The notes under the pieces: generated by a model
The model's input: the letters and a program-made list of their open reading frames with translations, nothing else
Told to the model about the DNA's origin: nothing
Database searches by the model: none
Shown here: positions 1 through 4,541 of the stretch, piece by piece
Numbering within the stretch: position 1 is the first letter of the stretch
Layout of the letters: every line of letters begins with the position of its first letter
NCBI GenBank assembly: GCA_030646745.1
Contig: JAUSKV010000312.1
Span: 1 to 5,752 of the forward strand
Direction: 5' to 3'
Length of the DNA: 5,752 nt
Origin: Sulfurimonas sp.
Lineage (GTDB): Bacteria > Campylobacterota > Campylobacteria > Campylobacterales > Sulfurimonadaceae
Made by a program: the position numbers and the translations under genes

Positions 1-1200
1 AATATCTGCTTTATCAAGTCTTGCTTTACCGGACGCCAATGGCCATAGTCCTAAAATAATTCTGGCCAAAGAGGATTTTCCGGCAGCACTCGGTCCTACT
101 ATTCCCACAACATCGCCCTTGTTTATCTGCATAGAGATACCTCTAATAGACGGCTGTTGTGCATTCGGCGGGATAACTACTACCCCTTCAAGCAGTATTT
201 CACCCTGAGGAGCAGGGAGTTGCATGTGCTCTTTGTCTTTTGGAAAATTCTCTAAGAGTCCTTCTAATCTTTCATACGATGTTCTTGCACTGCTAAAACC
301 TTTCCAGCTGCCAATCATCAAATCAAGCGGAGCCAAAGCTCTACCCATGATTATGGAGCCTGCAATCATCATACCAGGGCTTACTTCCGATTTTATTGCA
401 AGATAGCCGCCGAGACCCAACATGAGTGATTGAAAAAGCATTCTTAAGCTTTTTGAAATATTTGACCAGATACCGGCTTTATTACTTGCATCTGTTTGTG
501 CATTTAAAAAAGCGTAGTATTTATCTCTCCAAATAGCTTGAATTCTTCCTTTCATGCCCATCGCATTTACAACTTCCGCATTTCTCAGGTTGGAATCGAC
601 ATATATCGTAGAGGCTCTGCTCATTACATTTGCTTCGAGCAGCTTCTCTTTTGTATCATACTCATTAAGAATTGTAAGAGCTACCAAAACTATGCCTGCA
701 AAAATCGCAAAATATCCAAACATAGGGTGAAACATAAAAAGAACTGCGATATATATCGGCATCCATGGCGCATCAAAAAAAGCAAAAAGACCGTTACCTG
801 TCATAAATTGTCTAATCTGAGTTAAATCATTGAGAGGCATTGAAGATGCCTTTCCCGGCTGCGCATTTGCTAAATCAAAGAGTGAGTCGAAGACTCTTTT
901 GCTTAAAAGATTGTCTAATTTATTTCCTACCATTACGAGTATTTTAGATCTGACAATCTCTAAAGTAGCCATTGTAATAAATAAGACAAGAACGATTAAA
1001 GTAAGCATGACAAGCGTCTCTAAACTTCTGCTTGTTAATACTCTATCATAAAGTTGCAACATGTATAAAGATGGAACTAGCATCAGCAAATTGATAAACA
1101 AACTGAAGAAACCAACTATCATAAATGATTTCTTAGATTGCATTATCGCACTTTTGAGTTCGCTAACTTTACTCTTTTGATTTTTTTGTATTTGTGCCAT
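1..1200 (-). CDS. Type I secretion system permease/ATPase, PrtD/SapD family (C-terminus beyond left edge)
   Basis: Inner-membrane ABC exporter subunit that would power one-step secretion of a substrate through a channel formed with a membrane-fusion protein and a TolC-like outer-membrane protein. The frame is open from ATG at 1200 to the window edge, giving 400 codons. There is no N-terminal C39 peptidase domain, as expected for the PrtD branch. Hydrophobic membrane segments lie near residues 27-47, 64-80, 148-178 and 255-290. Family-type motifs are YMLQLYDRVL (46-55), FFDAPWMPIY (141-150) and MGMKGR (214-219). The nucleotide-binding domain begins near residue 335, with Walker A GPSAAGKS at 369-376. 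Signature, Walker B and H-loop are off the edge. AAGGA at 1206-1210 lies 5 nt before the ATG, and the SapC-domain gene ends 25 nt upstream, so the two are probably one operon. Family assignment is firm; the name sapD would be by synteny only. Confidence 0.95.
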   Translation of the reverse strand, partial: MAQIQKNQKSKVSELKSAIMQSKKSFMIVGFFSLFINLLMLVPSLYMLQLYDRVLTSRSLETLVMLTLIVLVLFITMATLEIVRSKILVMVGNKLDNLLSKRVFDSLFDLANAQPGKASSMPLNDLTQIRQFMTGNGLFAFFDAPWMPIYIAVLFMFHPMFGYFAIFAGIVLVALTILNEYDTKEKLLEANVMSRASTIYVDSNLRNAEVVNAMGMKGRIQAIWRDKYYAFLNAQTDASNKAGIWSNISKSLRMLFQSLMLGLGGYLAIKSEVSPGMMIAGSIIMGRALAPLDLMIGSWKGFSSARTSYERLEGLLENFPKDKEHMQLPAPQGEILLEGVVVIPPNAQQPSIRGISMQINKGDVVGIVGPSAAGKSSLARIILGLWPLASGKARLDKADI

Positions 1201-1225
1201 GAGAGTCCTTAGGTATTATTTAGTT

Positions 1226-2614
1226 TCAGTTTTGTCTTTGGTTTGCTAAGTTAAAGAGTGTCTGTATATTTTCAAGCGATTTTAAGTGTGCATCTATAAA
1301 AGTGATGATTCCTCTTCTTACCCAAGAAGCTAAAATATCATCGCTGAGTTTGTTTAATTTTTCTCTGTCAACAACTCTAAATCCGTTTACCAAAACTTTT
1401 TTCTCATCACCCTCGCCAACACTAATCTCTCTCTCTTCTAAAATACCGCTTTTAACAATTTCGTTGACTATGTTTTTTGTAACGATACTTTGCTGTTCAT
1501 GAGATGTTAAAAAATTGATTGCATGTTCTAAGGTTTCTGATTTTTCACCATCTTTTTTAAAGAGCTGCTTCCCTTTTGACTTTGAGAAAAGGTGAGAATC
1601 TTCATCTATAAGAATAACTTTTTGGTCTGAATTTTCTTTTGTACTTGCCATTGAAAAAGGGTATTTTCTTAAAAAGCTAGGAACATAGTTTGTTATCCAT
1701 TTGCCCTCGCCATTTACAGCTAAACTGTCGCCGCCAAGAGAGACTAATGCTACGAGTGATGCATTTTCTTCAGAAGTAAAAACTACAGGAAAAGTTGCAG
1801 CGATAAGTGCTGCTTCATTTGCTACAACCGGTAAAAAAGCTGTCTGCTTTGCAAAATTAAGGTTTTCAAGTGGATTAATCTTAAACTCTTTGTGTTTCTC
1901 TTTGTCTAGTACTTGTAGATTTGTATACATTTTTTTCCTTTGTTGTGTGTTTTCAATTTTTGGACGACCTATTTTCTTTGAACTGAGAGTCATTCCGATT
2001 AAGAGCTCTAAATTTCTAATAAATTTATCACTGCTTGTAATGGTCTGTTTTTCAAGACAACTTTGTATAAAACGGTTTTTCTCTTCCTCTATTTTTGCAA
2101 AATAGGTTTTAGAGTAGAGATTTATTCTATCTTCTTGTGTAAATCCCAATTTTTTATACAGTTCATGATACGTAACTAATTTATCAGAGTTATCATACAA
2201 ATTTTTAGAGAGACTGCTGTATCTATACTTTAAATCGTTTGACTTTTTTTCGATGTAAGCCATTACATCAAAAAGATAAAGTTCCGACTCCACTATAGAT
2301 GTTTTATATCTGCCTTCCCATATTGTACCGGTGCGACTATATTTCTTATTGAAATACCCTACATATCTCCTGCCTAAACTTTGCATCAATTTAGGCAGAG
2401 ACTCAACATCTGACGGAGTAGCCAAGAATTCAAAATAGTTTTTCGTAACTATATAAGAGTGTATTTTTAAACCATGTTTCTGACTTGCATCAGTAACAAT
2501 ATTTAAAAACTCTTCATAGTCACTGCTATCTATGAAAACATCCATCTCATTTATGCTTTTGAGCATAACATGCTGCGGTGTGTTTTCTACAAAAATTCTC
2601 AGCTTTCTTGCCAA
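1226..2614 (-). CDS. REP-associated tyrosine transposase-like (RAYT, degenerate HUH) fused to SapC domain protein
   Basis: A 462-residue frame with two parts. Residues 1-219 match a whole RAYT (Y1 transposase family): ARKLRIFVENTPQHV at the start, GRRYVGYFNKKYSRTG (81-96), EGRYKTSIVE (100-109), tyrosine Y120 at the expected catalytic place, the LYKKLGFTQEDR region and the terminal GRPK (216-219). The HUH motif, normally N-H-V-H, reads N-Y-F-E at 59-62, so metal binding and nicking are probably lost. Residues 230-462 form a complete SapC domain (PF07277 type): NFAKQTAFLPV, FPVVFT, ALVSLGG, GKWITNYVPSFLRKYPF, LFKKDGE and a C-terminal DREKLNKLSDD helix region. SapC accompanies S-layer export genes in Campylobacter fetus; its biochemical role is not established. 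I chose TTG at 2614 because AAGGAA lies 6 nt upstream and RAYTs typically begin M-A-R. A TTG at 2638 would add eight residues but has no ribosome site. An internal ATG at 1930 could also yield free SapC. Confidence 0.9.
   Translation of the reverse strand: MARKLRIFVENTPQHVMLKSINEMDVFIDSSDYEEFLNIVTDASQKHGLKIHSYIVTKNYFEFLATPSDVESLPKLMQSLGRRYVGYFNKKYSRTGTIWEGRYKTSIVESELYLFDVMAYIEKKSNDLKYRYSSLSKNLYDNSDKLVTYHELYKKLGFTQEDRINLYSKTYFAKIEEEKNRFIQSCLEKQTITSSDKFIRNLELLIGMTLSSKKIGRPKIENTQQRKKMYTNLQVLDKEKHKEFKINPLENLNFAKQTAFLPVVANEAALIAATFPVVFTSEENASLVALVSLGGDSLAVNGEGKWITNYVPSFLRKYPFSMASTKENSDQKVILIDEDSHLFSKSKGKQLFKKDGEKSETLEHAINFLTSHEQQSIVTKNIVNEIVKSGILEEREISVGEGDEKKVLVNGFRVVDREKLNKLSDDILASWVRRGIITFIDAHLKSLENIQTLFNLANQRQN
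1928..1940 (-). promoter_or_regulatory. Internal ribosome-binding site and ATG in front of the SapC domain
   Basis: The minus strand reads AAGGA (1940-1936), five A residues, then ATG (1930-1928), all inside the frame of the fused gene. The codons read Gln-Arg-Lys-Lys-Met. Translation from this ATG would give a 233-residue free SapC, close to a normal stand-alone SapC. It is either a relic of a separate sapC gene or a working internal start. Confidence 0.6.
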
Positions 2615-2620
2615 ATATAT

Positions 2621-2626
2621 TTCCTT
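2621..2626 (-). promoter_or_regulatory. Shine-Dalgarno AAGGAA deciding the TTG start at 2614
   Basis: The minus strand reads AAGGAA, then six bases, then TTG-GCA-AGA-AAG. This is the only good ribosome site near the 5' end of the transposase-SapC frame. It favours TTG at 2614 over the in-frame TTG at 2638. Confidence 0.7.
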
Positions 2627-2643
2627 TTTTAGATTCAAGTCGT

Positions 2644-2649
2644 ACTATA
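2644..2649 (-). promoter_or_regulatory. Candidate -10 element (TATAGT) for the transposase-SapC / exporter operon
   Basis: The minus strand has TATAGT in a very AT-rich tract. It would start RNA near 2637, giving a leader of about 22 nt with the AAGGAA site correctly placed. No good -35 box is found 17 nt upstream (TCTTCT), although epsilonproteobacterial promoters often lack one. If correct, it leaves the TTG at 2638 untranscribed and supports the start at 2614. Confidence 0.4.
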
Positions 2650-2686
2650 TATTTTTTTAGCTTTAAAGAAGATTAAATCACTACGA

Positions 2687-2713
2687 CACCAATTTATATA
2701 TTTTTAATTGGTG
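2687..2713. repeat. Palindrome, 8-bp perfect stem with 11-nt AT loop
   Basis: CACCAATT at 2687-2694 is the exact reverse complement of AATTGGTG at 2706-2713, separated by 11 A/T bases. It lies 14 nt past the stop of the 150-residue gene and upstream of the transposase-SapC gene. It could fold as a hairpin in the RNA and protect or end the upstream transcript. No U-run follows on either strand, so it is not a classic intrinsic terminator. Because the next gene derives from a REP transposase, a REP-like relic is an alternative, but the GTAG on the minus strand is on the 3' side of the hairpin rather than the usual 5' side. Confidence 0.5.
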
Positions 2714-2727
2714 CCACAGTCATATAT

Positions 2728-3180
2728 TCAGAAATGAGTTGAGATTCCCCATTTAATATATGGGATAGCAGATTTGATTACTTGGAATATTTGAGATAGT
2801 AAAGCAGCATCTAAAGTGGTCTGTACTGCACTGTTTTTGGAGTGAAAAGTTATTGTTGTTTGCTTTGTATCTGCATCAAAATAAAAACTCACCTCCCTCA
2901 AAAGCTCTTCACTTGTTCGCAGCAGTTCTAAATTTACGCTATCTGTTTTTGAGAGTGATTGATTTTGGTTTTCTGATTGTTGGATTATCTGAGGTTCAAT
3001 ATGCGCGTAATATCTCTCTATAAACTCTTCTGCCGTAGGAATCAGGTTTAAAACAAAACTCCTTGTTATCATAAGGTCAACTCTATTTTGCATGTCTTGA
3101 TAATTAATGACAAGCCGCAGTCTATCTTCTAGCTCATCATAGGAGGGGGTGAATGTGTTTGCAATAATGTTTCTTTTCAT
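2728..3180 (-). CDS. Hypothetical protein, 150 residues, family not recognised
   Basis: I do not recognise this protein. It has no signal peptide, no membrane segment and no cysteine, so it is probably cytoplasmic. Residues 14-60 are charged and amphipathic (YDELEDRLRLVINYQ, then a stretch ending ITRSFVLNLIPTAEEFIERYY), suggesting beta strands followed by a helix. Residues 65-80 are Gln/Asn/Ser-rich and look like a linker. The second half (83-130) alternates a helix with a beta hairpin (FYFDADTKQTTITFHS), and the protein ends IKWGISTHF. Its length and ordered composition argue for a real gene. No Shine-Dalgarno precedes the ATG at 3180; TACAAT at 3188-3193 on the minus strand would place the RNA start almost at the ATG, so a leaderless message is possible. 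It lies 89 bp from the transposase-SapC frame at its outermost possible start, with a palindrome between, so co-transcription is uncertain. Confidence 0.7.
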   Translation of the reverse strand: MKRNIIANTFTPSYDELEDRLRLVINYQDMQNRVDLMITRSFVLNLIPTAEEFIERYYAHIEPQIIQQSENQNQSLSKTDSVNLELLRTSEELLREVSFYFDADTKQTTITFHSKNSAVQTTLDAALLSQIFQVIKSAIPYIKWGISTHF

Positions 3181-3224
3181 AGCTGTAATTGTACATAAAT
3201 AAGTTTATTTAAAGTTTAACAAGA

Positions 3225-3230
3225 TAAAAT
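3225..3230 (+). promoter_or_regulatory. Candidate -10 element (TAAAAT) for tRNA-Thr
   Basis: TAAAAT, within GATAAAAT, ends 15 nt before the first base of the mature tRNA. No convincing -35 box is seen upstream, where the sequence is a T/A-rich tract. It shares the 65-bp gap with the divergent 150-residue gene, so the two transcription starts would be back to back. Confidence 0.4.
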
Positions 3231-3245
3231 TCTGTTTCAATTTCC

Positions 3246-3322
3246 GCCGACATAGCTCAGTTGGCTAGAGCAGCTGATTTGTAATCAGCAGGCCCGGGGT
3301 TCGAATCCTCGTGTCGGCACCA
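3246..3322 (+). tRNA. tRNA-Thr (anticodon UGU), CCA encoded
   Basis: A full cloverleaf can be drawn by hand. The acceptor stem GCCGACA (3246-3252) pairs with TGTCGGC (3312-3318). The D stem is GCTC/GAGC (3255-3258 with 3268-3271). The anticodon stem is GCTGA/TCAGC (3273-3277 with 3285-3289) around loop TTTGTAA, so the anticodon is TGT at 3280-3282 and the tRNA reads ACA-type threonine codons. The T stem is CGGGG/CCTCG with one G-T pair around loop TTCGAAT. The discriminator is A at 3319 and CCA (3320-3322) is encoded. It is the only plus-strand gene here and splits the minus-strand genes into two groups. No second copy of its 3' end occurs in this window, so there is no local sign of an integrated element. 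Confidence 0.97.
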
Positions 3323-3363
3323 CAACAACGAAACAATCCAATCCCCTTAATTTATCTTAAATT

Positions 3364-4470
3364 TTATTCTTTAAAATAAGTTTGCGCCAATTCTGAAGAT
3401 GCATAAAATCTGAATGTCAGAGAGCTTTCTTTAATTGAAACCAAATTTATATAGTCGCTCTCTTTTGAGGCCACCTTGAGTGAACTGCTGCTGTCTGCCA
3501 ACATATTTTCAGTAACTGCTATCTGTGCATCAGCACTCTGAGTTGGTGCAGAAAGATAATCTCCCGTATAGATACTGATATTCCATGATGAAAGGTCTTC
3601 GGTAAAAACAAATTTAAAGAGTGCCTTGTTTGTCCCATTATTACTTACTGCGTAAAATGTTTGAGAACGTAACTCTTTTCTCAAATCAAATGAGTTAAAG
3701 TATTCAAGCGCTAATGCTTCTGAAGCGTAAAACTTTAGAGCCAATGTTGAGCTATTCGCCGAGACAAGAGTTAAATAATCGACCTCTTTGTTTTGAAATC
3801 TAAATACGCTCCCTCCGCTATCAGTCAGGTTTGAATCCGTAACAGTTATTGGCGTTCCATAGTTTGAGCTGAGCCTGTCTGCGTCTGCGTAGGAGGTGCT
3901 ATAAGTTGTTACATCCCACTGAGTCAGCACATCTGTAAACTTAATTTTATAGAGTGATCTGTTGGATGCATTATTTTGAACTACAAAAAACTCTTTTGCT
4001 TTCAACTCATCACTTAAAGAGAGGTTGTAGTACGCTTCAGCCAAGGCTGATGTTGCAAAAAACTTTAGTTTCATAAGTGGATTTGCAGTGGATACTAAAC
4101 TTAAGTAGTTCGCCTCTTTGCTAACCAGTTGCAGAGAACCGCCGGCATCAGTTATGGTATCTGCTGTTACATTGATGTCACCTGTCACGCTCTCTTGTAT
4201 AGGTGTAGCGTAGTTATTGTCATACGCTTGGATATTCCATGAAGTGAGATTCGCATCAAATGACACTTTATATAAACCCTTACTTTGAACATCGTCTTGC
4301 ACGGCATAGAAAGTACTTTCTTTAAGTTCACTTCTCAAATCAACCGTTGCATTCACATCCACAGTACTGTTTGCATCTGCGGTAGTAGAACCGCCACTGC
4401 CGCAACCGACAAATAAGAAGCCGGATAGTAGGAATAGACTTAGTAAAAAAACTTTTGCTTTTTTTTGCAT
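3364..4470 (-). CDS. Lipoprotein with three tandem ~105-residue repeats, function unknown
   Basis: Predicted exported lipoprotein of 368 residues. A KK-containing N-terminus, a hydrophobic stretch (7-22) and a lipobox LFVGC place the lipidated cysteine at residue 23; Phe at -3 is slightly unusual. It is the only cysteine in the protein. A short Ser/Gly/Thr/Ala/Asp linker (24-43) is followed by three homologous modules at about 44-149, 150-259 and 260-368. Each carries L..EL....F(Y/F).V near its start, then L(Y/F)K..F...L..W(N/D)(I/V)..Y, a (T)D(S/A)(G/S)(G/S)S core, KE.(N/D)Y..LVS and a closing KF(Y/F)A(S/T)..LA..Y(F/Y) segment. The spacing of aromatic and beta-type residues suggests compact beta-rich domains at the cell surface or in the periplasm. 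The ATG at 4470 has AAGGAG five nt upstream. I do not recognise the module family. It lies 71 bp after the protease gene and may be co-transcribed or use its own promoter. Confidence 0.88.
   Translation of the reverse strand: MQKKAKVFLLSLFLLSGFLFVGCGSGGSTTADANSTVDVNATVDLRSELKESTFYAVQDDVQSKGLYKVSFDANLTSWNIQAYDNNYATPIQESVTGDINVTADTITDAGGSLQLVSKEANYLSLVSTANPLMKLKFFATSALAEAYYNLSLSDELKAKEFFVVQNNASNRSLYKIKFTDVLTQWDVTTYSTSYADADRLSSNYGTPITVTDSNLTDSGGSVFRFQNKEVDYLTLVSANSSTLALKFYASEALALEYFNSFDLRKELRSQTFYAVSNNGTNKALFKFVFTEDLSSWNISIYTGDYLSAPTQSADAQIAVTENMLADSSSSLKVASKESDYINLVSIKESSLTFRFYASSELAQTYFKE
3367..3693 (-). repeat. Lipoprotein module 3 (residues 260-368)
   Basis: Third module, starting DLRKELRSQTFYAVSNN and ending the protein with FRFYASSELAQTYF. 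The core is ADSSSSLKVASKESDYINLVS, with the two glycines of the other modules changed to serine. Confidence 0.8.
3694..4023 (-). repeat. Lipoprotein module 2 (residues 150-259)
   Basis: Second module, slightly longer because of an insertion around SYADADRLSSNYG. It keeps LTQWDVTTY, TDSGGSVFRFQNKEVDYLTLVS and LKFYASEALALEYFN in the same order as module 1. Confidence 0.8.
4024..4341 (-). repeat. Lipoprotein module 1 (residues 44-149)
   Basis: First of three homologous protein modules. It reads DLRSELKESTFYAVQDD at its start, LTSWNIQAY in the middle, TDAGGSLQLVSKEANYLSLVS and then a closing LKFFATSALAEAYYN. Boundaries are approximate and set by alignment with the other two by eye. Confidence 0.8.
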
Positions 4471-4494
4471 TTTATCTCCTTGTAATTTTTTGTG

Positions 4495-4503
4495 ATTGTA
4501 TCA
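4495..4503 (-). promoter_or_regulatory. Candidate extended -10 (TGATACAAT) upstream of the lipoprotein gene
   Basis: The minus strand reads TGA-TACAAT, an extended -10 pattern, 24 nt before the ATG at 4470. RNA would begin near 4488, just upstream of the AAGGAG ribosome site. No clear -35 is present. It suggests that the lipoprotein can be expressed separately from the protease gene. Confidence 0.4.
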
Positions 4504-4541
4504 GAGGTACAAATAATTCTGACTTAATAGTAGATTGGTAA

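Noticed and set aside
224..1051. Plus-strand open frames opposite the ABC exporter
   Set aside because: They overlap a strongly supported exporter gene on the other strand, have no ribosome sites, and their translations look like no known protein.
1302..2105. Plus-strand open frames opposite the transposase-SapC gene
   Set aside because: Antisense shadows of a frame with two recognisable domains; composition is Ser/Phe/Leu-rich as expected for reverse-frame artefacts.
2612..2638. TTG at 2638 as the start of the transposase-SapC gene
   Set aside because: No ribosome site precedes it, and a good AAGGAA lies downstream of it, correctly spaced for TTG at 2614, where the protein aligns with the usual M-A-R start of RAYTs.
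2687..2713. Calling the palindrome a Rho-independent terminator
   Set aside because: No run of T follows the stem on either strand and the stem is short and AT-rich, so it is listed only as a palindrome.
3323..3363. Bidirectional terminator between tRNA-Thr and the lipoprotein gene
   Set aside because: The gap is AT-rich with a T-rich stretch, but I could find no GC-rich hairpin in it.
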